DNA of 22,942 bases from Actinomycetota bacterium. Its GTDB lineage: Bacteria > Actinomycetota > Actinomycetes > JACCUZ01. Positions 6,350-14,700 of the stretch are shown here, one piece after another; position 1 is the first letter of the stretch, and every line of letters starts with the position of its first letter. The notes under the pieces are model-generated. The model saw only the letters and a program-made list of their open reading frames with translations. It ran no database searches and had not been told where the DNA came from. The stretch is from positions 1-22,942 of the forward strand of contig JAVEDA010000367.1 of the NCBI GenBank assembly GCA_030841195.1, written 5' to 3'. The position numbers and the translations under genes are program-made.

Positions 6350-7455
6350 GCGTCCACCTCTTCGCTCGTCTCGGTCGTGCTCAGTCCCTCGCGCAGCGCG
6401 TCCAGGAACGCGCTCGTCTCGGCCTCGGTGCCCGCGGTGACCCGCAGCCAGCCGGGCAGCCCCACGTCGCGCACCAGCACGCCGCGGTCCAGCAGACCCT
6501 GCCAGGTCGCCGCCTGGTCGCCGAACTCGCCGAACAGCACGAAGTTCGCGTCCGACTCGACGACCTCGAGCCCCATGGCCGGGATCTCGCGCAGCAACCG
6601 GTCCCGCTGCTCGACCACGGCGGCCACCGAGGCGAGCAGCTCGTCGGCGCGGGCCAGCGCAGCGCGCGCGGCGGCCTGGGTGAGCACCGACAGGTGATAG
6701 GGCAGCCGGACGAGCTGCAGGGCCTGCACCACCGCCGGGTCGGCCGCCAGGTAGCCGAGGCGGGCCGCGGCGAACGCGAAGGCCTTGGACATCGTGCGGG
6801 TCACCACGAGTCGGGGCCGGCCCGGCAGCAGGGCGACCGCCGACGGACGGGTCGAGAACTCGGCGTACGCCTCGTCGACGACCACCAGTCCTGACGTCGC
6901 GCCGTAGACGGCCTCGACCACGTCGAGGTCCAGCGCGGTGCCGGTCGGGTTGTTGGGCGAGCAGAGGAACACGACGTCGGGGGCGTGCTCGCGGACCACC
7001 AGCGCGGCCTGCTCCGGCTCGAGCCGGAAGCCGGGCAGCCGCGGCATCGGGGCCCAGGTGGTGCCGGTGCTCTCCGTGATCAGGCGGTGCATCGAGTACG
7101 TCGGGTCGAAGCCGAGCGCGGTCCGGCCCGGCCCGCCGAAGGCCATCAGCAGCTGCTGGAGCACCTCGTTGGAACCGTTGGCGGCCCACACCTGCTCGAC
7201 CTCGAGCGGCTGCCCGGTGCTAGCGGTCAGGTAGGCCGCGAGGTCGGCGCGCAGGGACACCGCGTCCCGGTCGGGATAGCGGTTCATCGCCCGAGCCGCC
7301 TCGCCGACGGCGGCGGACAGCTCCGCGACGAGCTCCGGCGAGGGCGGGTGCGGGTTCTCGTTGGTGTTGAGCCGGACCGCGACGTCCAGCTGGGGGGCGC
7401 CGTAGGGAGTCCGGCCACGCAGGTCGGGGCGCAGCAGCGCGTCCAGCTCGGTCAC
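6346..7455 (-). CDS. hisC: histidinol-phosphate aminotransferase HisC
   Basis: This 369-aa fold-type I PLP enzyme transfers an amino group to imidazole acetol phosphate, giving histidinol phosphate. The PLP lysine K224 lies in TRTMSKAFAFAAARLGY and the pyridine-binding D194 in VVVDEAYAEF. N-terminal RLNTNENPHPPSP, the glycine-rich GSNEVLQ and SPNNPTGT loops, and C-terminal WLRVTAGTEAET with its carboxylate-binding arginine complete the family pattern. GTG 7453-7455 is preceded by GAGG five bases upstream and lies 22 bp beyond the hisD stop. No other in-frame start sits in the gap. The stop overlaps the hisB start. Confidence 0.97.
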   Translation of the reverse strand: MTELDALLRPDLRGRTPYGAPQLDVAVRLNTNENPHPPSPELVAELSAAVGEAARAMNRYPDRDAVSLRADLAAYLTASTGQPLEVEQVWAANGSNEVLQQLLMAFGGPGRTALGFDPTYSMHRLITESTGTTWAPMPRLPGFRLEPEQAALVVREHAPDVVFLCSPNNPTGTALDLDVVEAVYGATSGLVVVDEAYAEFSTRPSAVALLPGRPRLVVTRTMSKAFAFAAARLGYLAADPAVVQALQLVRLPYHLSVLTQAAARAALARADELLASVAAVVEQRDRLLREIPAMGLEVVESDANFVLFGEFGDQAATWQGLLDRGVLVRDVGLPGWLRVTAGTEAETSAFLDALREGLSTTETSEEVDA

Positions 7456-7477
7456 GGTGTCCTCGGCGTCATCGCGC

Positions 7478-8773
7478 TCATCGCGGGATGCGGGCCCGCA
7501 CCGCGTCGACGTGCGCGGCCAGGTCCTCGGCGCCGCCGAGGGCGTCGACGTGCGGCGCGACCTCGGCCAGCGCGTCGCGGGTGTACTCGACGACGTGCAC
7601 GCTGCGCAGGAACGACTGCACGGACAGGCCGCCGGTGTGCCGGGCGGTGCCGCCGGTCGGCAGGACGTGGTTGGAGCCGGCCAGGTAGTCGCCGAGCGAC
7701 ACCGGCGACCACGGGCCGACGAAGACGGCGCCGGCGTTGGTGACGCGGTCGGCCCAGGCCCGGGCGTCGCGGGTGACGACCTCCAGGTGCTCGGCGGCCC
7801 ACTCGTCGACCACGGTCAGGCCCTGCTCGAGGTCGTCGACCAGGACGTAGGCCGACTGGGACCGCAGCGCCGTCTCGACCCGGTCGCGGTGCCGGGTGGC
7901 CGGCACCTGCAGGGCGAGCTCGGCATCGACCTTGTCCAGCAGGGCCTCGTCCGGCGTGACCAGCAGGCAGGAGGCGTTGACGTCGTGCTCGGCCTGCGCG
8001 ACCAGGTCGGCGGCCACGAACCGGGCGTCGGCCGTGTCGTCGGCCAGGATCCCGATCTCGGTCGGGCCGGCCTCCGAGTCGATCCCGACCACGCCGCGCA
8101 GCAGCCGCTTGGCCGACGCGACGTAGACGTTGCCAGGCCCCATCACCAGGTCGGTGGCCTGGCAGTCGTCGGTGCCGTAGGCGAACATCGCGACCGCCTG
8201 CGCGCCCCCCACCGCGTGCACCTCGTCGACGCCGAGCAGGGCGCAGGCCGCCAGGACGACCGGGTGCGGCAGGCCGTCGTTGTCCCGCTGCGGCGGGCTC
8301 GCGACGGCCAGGCTCCCGACGCCGGCGACCTGCGCGGGCACTACGTCCATCACCACGCTCGACGGGTATGCCACCAGCCCGCCCGGCACGTAGAGCCCGA
8401 CCCGGCGTACCGGCACCCAACGCTCGGTCACGGTGCCGCCCTCGGACACCTGGACGTGGGCGTCCTCGCGGCGCTGCGCCTCGTGCACCGTGCGGGCCCG
8501 GCGGGCGGCCTCCTCCAGGGCAGCTCGTACGGCGGGGTCCAGCGCCGCGAGGGCGGCGGCCAGCGCCTCCGGCGGGACTCGCGTCGTCGCCGCGTCGACC
8601 CGGTCCAGCCGCTGGGTCCACTCGCGGACCGCCTCGGCACCGCGCAGCCGGACGTCCTCGCAGATCGGGCGGACCACGTCCAGGGCGACCTCGACGTCCA
8701 GCGCCGCCCGCGGCAGCACGTCGCGGTAGCTCGCGCCGGGCCCGGCCCCCCGCAGGTCCACTCGGCTGATCAC
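7478..8773 (-). CDS. hisD: histidinol dehydrogenase HisD
   Basis: This 431-aa zinc enzyme oxidises histidinol to histidine in two NAD-dependent steps, and it is the first gene of the operon. Diagnostic segments include GLYVPGGLVAYPSSVVM, GPGNVYVASAKR, IDSEAGPTEIGI and LVAQAEHDVNA (zinc ligand region). Further on are AAEHLEVV (the catalytic Glu-His pair) and DYLAGSNHVLPTGG. The C-terminal RSVHVVEYT is also typical. The GTG at 8771-8773 is chosen because it gives the full N-terminus and lies exactly 6 nt behind a TAGACT -10 box, so the mRNA may be leaderless. The length is normal and the gene is intact. Confidence 0.97.
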   Translation of the reverse strand: MISRVDLRGAGPGASYRDVLPRAALDVEVALDVVRPICEDVRLRGAEAVREWTQRLDRVDAATTRVPPEALAAALAALDPAVRAALEEAARRARTVHEAQRREDAHVQVSEGGTVTERWVPVRRVGLYVPGGLVAYPSSVVMDVVPAQVAGVGSLAVASPPQRDNDGLPHPVVLAACALLGVDEVHAVGGAQAVAMFAYGTDDCQATDLVMGPGNVYVASAKRLLRGVVGIDSEAGPTEIGILADDTADARFVAADLVAQAEHDVNASCLLVTPDEALLDKVDAELALQVPATRHRDRVETALRSQSAYVLVDDLEQGLTVVDEWAAEHLEVVTRDARAWADRVTNAGAVFVGPWSPVSLGDYLAGSNHVLPTGGTARHTGGLSVQSFLRSVHVVEYTRDALAEVAPHVDALGGAEDLAAHVDAVRARIPR

Positions 8774-8779
8774 GCCTGG

Positions 8780-8785
8780 AGTCTA
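8780..8785 (-). promoter_or_regulatory. TAGACT -10 box, probable leaderless promoter of the his operon
   Basis: On the minus strand TAGACT is followed by 6 nt and then the hisD GTG start, so transcription would begin at or next to the start codon. No convincing -35 hexamer is visible 16-19 nt upstream. The same arrangement occurs in front of the phosphatase-DUF4012 gene. Leaderless genes with TANNNT at this distance are well known in actinobacteria; usage here is inferred. Confidence 0.6.
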
Positions 8786-8828
8786 CGAACGGGGCCGGGG
8801 TCGCCGGGTGCCCCGTCCAGGTGCCGAG

Positions 8829-8887
8829 CAAGATCCCCAAAAGTGCATGATCAACCCCGCGTTGATCTTGCAACTTTGGGGATCTTG
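8829..8887. repeat. hairpin of two 24-bp repeat units upstream of hisD
   Basis: Arms 8829-8855 and 8861-8887 are inverted repeats matching at 24 of 27 positions around a 5-nt loop (cccgc). Each arm holds one copy of a 24-bp unit that begins GTTGATC, has TGCA in the middle and ends TTGGGGATC, at 8832-8855 (reverse) and 8861-8884 (forward). It lies between divergent hisD and ybaK and outside both likely promoters. It resembles REP-like intergenic repeats; no coding sequence is present. Confidence 0.85.
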
Positions 8888-8921
8888 GGCAACGCCGCAG
8901 GTCAGCCCCCCAACTATCCCT

Positions 8922-8965
8922 GTTGATCATGCAACTTTGGGGATCACCAGAACTGCATGATCAAC
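8922..8965. repeat. second pair of the 24-bp repeat units, upstream of ybaK
   Basis: Two more copies of the unit occur at 8922-8945 (forward) and 8942-8965 (reverse, 4 mismatches). They overlap by the 4-bp GATC at their junction. Perfect 12-bp arms, GTTGATCATGCA (8922-8933) and TGCATGATCAAC (8954-8965), enclose a 20-nt loop. With the preceding hairpin this makes four copies of the unit in 134 bp. Confidence 0.85.
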
Positions 8966-8983
8966 GCGGAAAGGGGGTCGACG

Positions 8984-8989
8984 TAGGCT
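8984..8989 (+). promoter_or_regulatory. TAGGCT -10 box of the ybaK-like gene
   Basis: TAGGCT stands 8 nt before GTG 8998. The distance predicts a start point within about two bases of the start codon, again leaderless or nearly so. There is no Shine-Dalgarno sequence in the short space between, which fits. Confidence 0.45.
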
Positions 8990-8997
8990 CGGCGACC

Positions 8998-9483
8998 GTG
9001 ACAGGCACCCCGGCGACCGTGGCGCTGACCAGGGCGGGTGTCGAGTTCACCCTGCATCCCTACGAGCACGCGGCCGGCGGCCCCTCGACGGTGTCGTACG
9101 GCGGTGAAGCAGCCGAGGCGCTCGGCCTGTCGCACGAGGAGGTGTTCAAGACCCTCGTCGCCCGGGTCGACGGGCGCCTGGTCACCGCCGCGGTGCCGGT
9201 GAGCGGGAGCCTGGACCTCAAGGCGCTGGCCGCCGCGCTCGGGGCGAAGAAGGCCGCGATGGCCGAGCCGGCCGACGCCGAGCGGGCGACGGGGTACGTG
9301 GTCGGCGGCATCAGCCTGCTCGGGCAGCGCAGCCGGATGGAGTCGGTCGTCGACGAGTCGGTGCTCGGGCTGGCCGCGGTCTACGTCTCGGCCGGCCGGC
9401 GCGGCCTACAGGTGCGGCTGTCCCCCGCCGACCTGCTGCGGGTCAGCGGGGCTCGGACGGCGCCGCTGGGTCGACCGGGATGA
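8998..9483 (+). CDS. ybaK: YbaK/ProX family Cys-tRNA(Pro)/aminoacyl-tRNA deacylase
   Basis: This 161-aa protein has the YbaK/EbsC fold, which hydrolyses mischarged tRNA such as Cys-tRNA(Pro) in trans. Family features are the conserved lysine K51 in EEVFKTLVARVDG, the GGISLLGQR loop at 103-111 (GGISPLGQK in E. coli YbaK), and VYVSAGRRGLQVRLSPADLL at the C-terminus. The length matches YbaK (159 aa). The frame is open from 8923, but GTG 8998 gives the family N-terminus and follows a -10 box; the upstream part consists of intergenic repeats. It is divergent from hisD. Its last 41 bp overlap the 3' end of the convergent membrane-protein gene. The precise tRNA substrate is not provable from sequence. 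Confidence 0.92.
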   Translation: MTGTPATVALTRAGVEFTLHPYEHAAGGPSTVSYGGEAAEALGLSHEEVFKTLVARVDGRLVTAAVPVSGSLDLKALAAALGAKKAAMAEPADAERATGYVVGGISLLGQRSRMESVVDESVLGLAAVYVSAGRRGLQVRLSPADLLRVSGARTAPLGRPG

Positions 9484-9994
9484 GCGACTCCAGGTCGGGC
9501 TCGTCCGCGGTCGCCTCGGCGCCGGCTGCCACCGCGAAGTAGGTGATCACGGCGCCCAGCGGCCAGGCGAGCAGCACGCCGTACGCCGAGATGTCGAGCG
9601 GTCCCTCGAACCGCGCGCCGACCTTGAGACCGGCCGCGGTCGACACCAGCGAGTCGGGCCCCAGCATCGCGCCGGTCCGCCAGGCGACCACCGAGCCGAG
9701 GACGCCCCCGACCACGAGCCCGAGCAGGGGACCGAGCCGGCCGGGCCGGGTGCGCAGGTAGACCACGAGGGCCACCAGCACGCCGGCCACCAGCGCGGTC
9801 AGGGCGAACCACCCGTCGGCGGCCACCGACGACTCGTCCCCCTCGCCGGCCCGGTAGATCCCGTCGGCCCTCTTCACCACCTGCGGCAGCGGCGCGAGCA
9901 GCCACCAGACGACTCCGACCGGCAGCCCGGCCAGCGTCGAGGTGACGGCGACCAGGGCGGCGGTTCGCAGCGCCTGGACGGGACCGGTGCTCAG
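9443..9994 (-). CDS. DUF2567-like membrane protein, probable CTG start
   Basis: This protein of about 183 aa has four predicted transmembrane helices: near residues 9-33 (LVAVTSTLAGLPVGVVWWLLAP), then ALTALVAGVLVALVVYL, LGPLLGLVVGGVLGSVVAW and a last one, YGVLLAWPLGAVITYFAVAAG. The WWLLAP, DGIY and AADGWF signature resembles actinobacterial DUF2567 proteins. The first canonical in-frame start, GTG 9878-9880, would remove the first helix and the WWLLAP segment. No ATG, GTG or TTG exists further upstream. A CTG at 9992-9994 overlaps the stop of the preceding DUF3352 gene as CTGA, exactly like the GTGA/ATGA overlaps elsewhere, so I take it as the start. The 3' end overlaps convergent ybaK by 41 bp. 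Function is unknown; the family name is a moderate-confidence call. Confidence 0.75.
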   Translation of the reverse strand: MSTGPVQALRTAALVAVTSTLAGLPVGVVWWLLAPLPQVVKRADGIYRAGEGDESSVAADGWFALTALVAGVLVALVVYLRTRPGRLGPLLGLVVGGVLGSVVAWRTGAMLGPDSLVSTAAGLKVGARFEGPLDISAYGVLLAWPLGAVITYFAVAAGAEATADEPDLESLIPVDPAAPSEPR

Positions 9995-11604
9995 TGCGCC
10001 ACCAGCCGGAACCGATAGGTCACAGTCCCCTCAGGACCGTCGCCCTTGCCACTGCTGACCGTGACCCCGATGCCGTCGATCGGCTCGAGGTTCGGGTCCG
10101 GGTCCCCGCTGCCCTCGCCCCCGAACCCCCCGAACAACGAGCCGACCAGCTCGGCGGGGTCGACCCACACCGCGACGTCGGCGTCGCCGAGGTCGGGCAG
10201 GGCACGCTGGAAGGCCGGCACCTGCCCCAGGGTGCCAGACACGGCCAGCTTGCCGGCCTGGCGGTCGGTGGACGCGATAACCAGGTCACCGCCGGCCTCC
10301 CGGCGTACGACGGGGAAGTCACCGCCCGTGTCGCGCGCTGCGGCCTCGACCTTGTCGAGCACGGCCTGCGCCTTGGCCACGTCGGTGCTGACGCGGGCGC
10401 CGACCTCGATGGCATCGGACTTCGTGCCGTCGAGGGCTACCACCAGGTTGTCGCCGAACAGGACCGCGATGTCGTCGGGGACCTTGATGCCGTAGTCGTG
10501 CTCGAGGCTCGCGACGGCGTCGTCGAGGTCCTGCCCGTGCTTGCCGAAGCTCTGGCGCATCGAGTCGTAGGCCTTCGGCACCAGGGTGTTGCCGTCGGCC
10601 AGACCGAACGCGAGCACGCTGGAGGCCGGCAGCTCTGCCAGGCCGGTGACCGGGTGAGACGACCAGCCGGCGGTCGTGGCGTCGGTCGCCCGGCCGACGA
10701 CCTCGAAGACGTCCGGACCGTCGAACCGGGCCACCAGGGTGGATCGCCCACTCGCGCCCGCCGCGCCGCCCAGCAGCCCCGAGGTCGCTCCACCGAAGAG
10801 GCTGTTAGCGCCGAGAGCCTTGCCGGCAGCTCCCATGTCGGCCCAGGCCAGCAGGATGCCGTCCTCGGCAGCCGCCACGTCCGTGGCGAAGTGCGGGTCG
10901 GAGGCCAGCGACGCCGACTCGGCCTCGTGGACCATCCGGTCCGCGATCGCCTGGGTCTCGGCCAGCACCGCGTAGTCGCCGGAGAAGGCCCAGCCCGGGC
11001 GCGGAGTCCCGTTGCGGGCGGACGCCACCGCCAGCCGGTCGAGGCCGGTCTCCGCGGCGTCCTGGTCGCTGACCTGCAGGGCCACCGCGACGATCGGCAG
11101 CGGGACGGGGTCCGTGTTGCTGGTCGCCGGGGGGTACACGGCAACCCCGATCCGCTTGCCCAGCCAGGGAGCGACCTCGCTGTCGTAGTCGACCTTCCCC
11201 CAGCCGGCGTCGTCGGCCACCGCGTCGAACATGACCTCGCGCACGTCACCGTTCGCCGGCACCTTGTCCCGCAAGGCCGGGAACTTGCGCAGGAACCGGA
11301 AGCCGTCCAGCTTCTGCCCCGCGGACGGGTCGAGGTCGAGGGTCACCGCGGCGAATGCGCCGGAGGGCAGGGCGTCGGCCGGCTGGCTGCCGCCGCCGGA
11401 GAGCGCTCCGACTGCGTAGGTGACGCCGCCGACCAGGGCGAGCACCAGCACGCCCGCGCCGCCGACGAGGGCCCAGGGGGCCCGCTTGGCCGGCCCGTCG
11501 TCCGGCGCCGTGCTGAGCACGTCCCGGCTTGCCTGCCAGCCGGTGTAGTCGAACGACGTCGGCGGGTTCGCGGCTGGCTGGCCGAGTTGGTCGTCCGTGC
11601 TCAT
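9991..11604 (-). CDS. DUF3352 domain-containing membrane-anchored protein
   Basis: This 537-aa protein has a short cytoplasmic N-terminus, one transmembrane helix at about residues 44-68 (APWALVGGAGVLVLALVGGVTYAV) and a large extracytoplasmic domain. The start of that domain (LPSGAFAAVTLDLDPSAGQKLDGFRFLRKFPAL) and the repeated SVLAFGLADG / DVAVWVDPAEL pattern match DUF3352, a family of unknown function in actinobacteria and cyanobacteria. The ATG at 11602-11604 has a run of six G residues 8 nt upstream as Shine-Dalgarno sequence. It lies between dnaE and the DUF2567-like gene and is coupled to the latter by a 4-bp overlap, suggesting a two-gene membrane unit. No catalytic motif is visible. 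Confidence 0.9.
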   Translation of the reverse strand: MSTDDQLGQPAANPPTSFDYTGWQASRDVLSTAPDDGPAKRAPWALVGGAGVLVLALVGGVTYAVGALSGGGSQPADALPSGAFAAVTLDLDPSAGQKLDGFRFLRKFPALRDKVPANGDVREVMFDAVADDAGWGKVDYDSEVAPWLGKRIGVAVYPPATSNTDPVPLPIVAVALQVSDQDAAETGLDRLAVASARNGTPRPGWAFSGDYAVLAETQAIADRMVHEAESASLASDPHFATDVAAAEDGILLAWADMGAAGKALGANSLFGGATSGLLGGAAGASGRSTLVARFDGPDVFEVVGRATDATTAGWSSHPVTGLAELPASSVLAFGLADGNTLVPKAYDSMRQSFGKHGQDLDDAVASLEHDYGIKVPDDIAVLFGDNLVVALDGTKSDAIEVGARVSTDVAKAQAVLDKVEAAARDTGGDFPVVRREAGGDLVIASTDRQAGKLAVSGTLGQVPAFQRALPDLGDADVAVWVDPAELVGSLFGGFGGEGSGDPDPNLEPIDGIGVTVSSGKGDGPEGTVTYRFRLVAH

Positions 11605-11653
11605 GGCAATGGCCCCCCAGGCGATACGCGCGGCGGCGCCGGCGTCTTGACCG

Positions 11654-11659
11654 ACAATA
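11654..11659 (-). promoter_or_regulatory. TATTGT -10 box candidate for the DUF3352 gene
   Basis: TATTGT on the minus strand fits TANNNT and lies in an otherwise GC-rich gap, 49 nt before the DUF3352 start. A near-complete palindrome sits directly upstream (11661-11675). No clear -35 element is seen. Confidence 0.35.
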
Positions 11660-11660
11660 T

Positions 11661-11675
11661 CGGCCGGACCGGCCG
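11661..11675. promoter_or_regulatory. 15-bp perfect palindrome between dnaE and the DUF3352 gene, operator-like
   Basis: CGGCCGG and CCGGCCG flank one central base, giving a perfect 7-1-7 inverted repeat. It ends one base from the candidate -10 box of the DUF3352 gene, where a repressor site or a hairpin would matter. It could equally be part of dnaE termination. Confidence 0.4.
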
Positions 11676-11681
11676 GTGCCC

Positions 11682-11697
11682 TGAGCCTGCGGGCTCA
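11682..11697 (-). terminator. short hairpin after dnaE, possible terminator
   Basis: TGAGCC and GGCTCA form a perfect 6-bp stem with a 4-nt loop, 12 bp beyond the dnaE stop. It has no T-tract, as is common for GC-rich actinobacterial terminators. The larger palindrome at 11661-11675 follows it. Confidence 0.4.
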
Positions 11698-11709
11698 TTG
11701 TTCCGGGGC

Positions 11710-14700
11710 TCAGCCGAGGCAGGCGGGGCCGAGCAGCGCCTTGAGATCGCCCATCAGGGCCGGGCTCGGGTTGACCCGCAGCCCGTCGTCGATGCGCAGC
11801 ACGGTGGTCCGGGAGGCCGCCTGCAGCCGCAGGTGCACCTCGGTGGCGCCCGGGTGGGTGCCGAGCACCTCCTTGAGCCGCTCGACCACCGGCGGGGTGC
11901 AGCGCACCACGGGCAGCGAGATGACCACCGGGCCGCGCGGTCCCTCGGACAGGTCCGGCAGCGAGAGCTCGGTGGCGATCAGCTTGGGCACGTCGTCGCG
12001 CCGGTCCAGCCGGCCCTTGACGATCACGATCGCGTCCTCGGCCAGCGAGGTCGCGAACAGCTGATAGGTCTGCGGGAAGAACATGACCTCGATCGCACCC
12101 TCGAGGTCCTCGATGGTGGCGATCGCCCAGACGTCCCCCTTCTTGGTCACCTTGCGCTGCAGCCCGCTGACCAGCCCGCCGATGGTCACGTGCGACCCGT
12201 CGGCGCGTTCGTCGGAGCCGGTGAGGGCTGCGATCGAGCAGTCGGTGGCAGCGGTGAGGAGGTGCTCGACCCCGAACAGCGGGTGGTCGGACACGTAGAG
12301 CCCGAGCATCTCCCGCTCGTACTGCAGCAGCACGCTCTTGTCCCACTCGCCGATCGGGATCGTCGGGGTCACGGTGATCTCGGACGGGCCGTCCTCATCG
12401 CCCGAGCCGAACAGGTCGAACTGACCGTGCGCCTCGTTGCGCTTGGTGAGCATGAACGAGTCGATGGCCTCGGCGTGCACGTTGAGCAGGCCGCGCCGCG
12501 GGTCGCCGAGGGAGTCGAAGGCACCGGCCTTGATCAGCGACTCGACGGTCTTCTTGTTGCAGGCCACCGGGTCGACCTTGCGCAGGAAGTCGTAGAAGTC
12601 GGTGAACCGGCCCTTGGCCTCGCGAGTGGCCGCGATCGATGCGACGACGTTCTCGCCGACGTTGCGGATGGCGGAAAGGCCGAACCGGATGTCGGTGCCC
12701 CGCGGGGTGTAGTTGGAGTCCGACTCGTTGACGTCCGGCGGCAGCACCTTGATGCCCATCCGCCGGCACTCGTTGAGGTACAGCGCAGACTTGTCCTTGT
12801 CGTCGCGCACGCTGGTCAGCAACGCGGCCATGTACTCGGCCGGGAAGTTGGCCTTGAGGTACGCCGTCCAGTAGGAGACCAGGCCGTACGCCGCGGAGTG
12901 CGCCTTGTTGAACGCGTAGTCGGAGAACGGGACGAGGATGTCCCAGAGCGTCTTGATGGCCGCCATCGAGTAGCCGTTGGCGGCCATGCCTTCGGAGAAG
13001 CCGACGAACTCGGCGTCGAGGACCTCGCGCTTCTTCTTGCCCATCGCCTTGCGCAGCAGGTCGGCCTTGCCCAGCGTGTAGCCGGCCAGCTGTTGGGCGA
13101 TCAGGAGGACCTGCTCCTGGTAGACGATCAGGCCGTAGGTCGCGCCGAGCACGTCCTCGAGCGGCTTGGCCAGCTCGGGGTGGATCGGGGTGATCGGCTC
13201 CTGGCCGTTCTTGCGCAGCGCGTACTTGGTGTGTGAGCCCGCGCCCATCGGGCCCGGCCGGTAGAGCGCACCAACGGCCGAGATGTCCTCGAAGCTGTCC
13301 GGGCGCATCAGCCGCAGCAGGGCACGCATCGGGCTGCCGTCGAACTGGAACACACCGAGGGTGTCGCCGCGGGACAGCAGCGCATAGGTGGCCGGGTCGT
13401 TGAGCGTCTTGCTCAGCGCGTCCAGGTCGATGCTCTGGCCACGGTTCGCCTCGACGTTGCTCAACGCGTCGTCGAGGATCGTCAGGTTGCGCAGGCCGAG
13501 GAAGTCCATCTTGACCAGGCCGAGCGCCTCGCAGCTCGGGTAGTCGAACTGGGTGATGATTTGCCCGTCCTGCTCCCGCTTCATGATCGGGACGACGTCG
13601 AGCAGCGGCTCGCTGGACATGATCACGCCCGCGGCGTGCACGCCCCACTGGCGCTTGAGGTTCTCCAGGCCGCGTGCGGTGTCGACCACCCGCTTCGCGT
13701 CCGGGTCGGACTCGTAGCGGGCCCGGAACTCTCCGCCCTCGGAGTAGCGCTTGTGGGTCGGGTCGAAGATGCCGCCGAGCGGGATGTCCTTGCCCATCAC
13801 GGGGGGAGGCATCAGCTTGGTCAGCTGGTCGCCCAGCGCGTAGGGGTAGCCGAGGACCCGGGCGGAGTCCTTCATCGCCTGCTTCGCCTTGATTGTGCCG
13901 TAGGTGACGATCTGGGCGACCCGGTCGTCGCCGTACTTCTCGGTGACGTAGCGGATCACCTCGCCCCGGCGCCGCTCGTCGAAGTCGACGTCGAAGTCGG
14001 GCATCGACATCCGCTCCGGGTTGAGGAAGCGCTCGAAGATCAGCCCGTGCACGAGTGGGTCCAGGTCGGTGATCCCCATGGCGTACGCCGTCATGGCGCC
14101 CGCTCCGGAACCGCGGCCCGGGCCCACCCGGATGCCGTTGTCCTTGGCCCAGTTGATGAAGTCGGCGACCACCAGGAAGTAGCCGGCGTAGCCCTTGCTG
14201 CAGATGACCTCTGTCTCGTACTCGGCCCGGCTGCGCACCTCGTCGCTGACCCCGCCGGGGTAGCGCCGGGCCAGGCCGAGCTCGACCTCCTTGACGAACA
14301 AGGACTGCTCCGACTCCCCCGGCGGGCACGGGAACCGCGGCATGTAGCGGCCCTCGCCCTCAGCGAACGAGACCTCGCAGCGCTCGGCGATGAGCAGCGT
14401 GTTGTCGCATGCCTCGGGCAGCGCTCGCCAGACCTGGCGCATCTCCGCAGGCGACTTGAGGTAGTAGTCGTCGCCGTCGAGCTTGAACCGGTTGGGGTCG
14501 GCCATCGTCGAGCCGGACTGCACGCACAGCAGAACCTCGTGCGCCGGCGCGTCCTCCTTGCGGGTGTAGTGCAGGTCGTTGGTGGCCACGATCGGCAGGG
14601 CGAGGTCCTTGGCCAGTCGCAGCAGGTCGGCCCGGACCCGGGACTCGATCTCCAGCCCGTGCTCCATCAGCTCGAGGAAGTAGTTGCCCTCGCCGAAGAT

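Noticed and set aside
6350..7189. Longer HisB reading frame starting near 7189
   Set aside because: The upstream part is an out-of-frame shadow of hisC. The GTG overlapping the hisC stop gives a complete HisB of normal size.
8832..8965. CRISPR array
   Set aside because: Four repeat copies occur, but they alternate in orientation, are imperfect and lack regular spacers. They are hairpin-type intergenic repeats, and no cas gene is present.
9994..13236. Plus-strand frame of 1080 aa opposite the DUF3352 gene and dnaE
   Set aside because: It is a very long open antisense frame, but it mirrors two clear genes. Its product has no domain, only Gly/Arg/Val/Asp-rich shadow composition, which is typical when the third codon position is almost always G or C.
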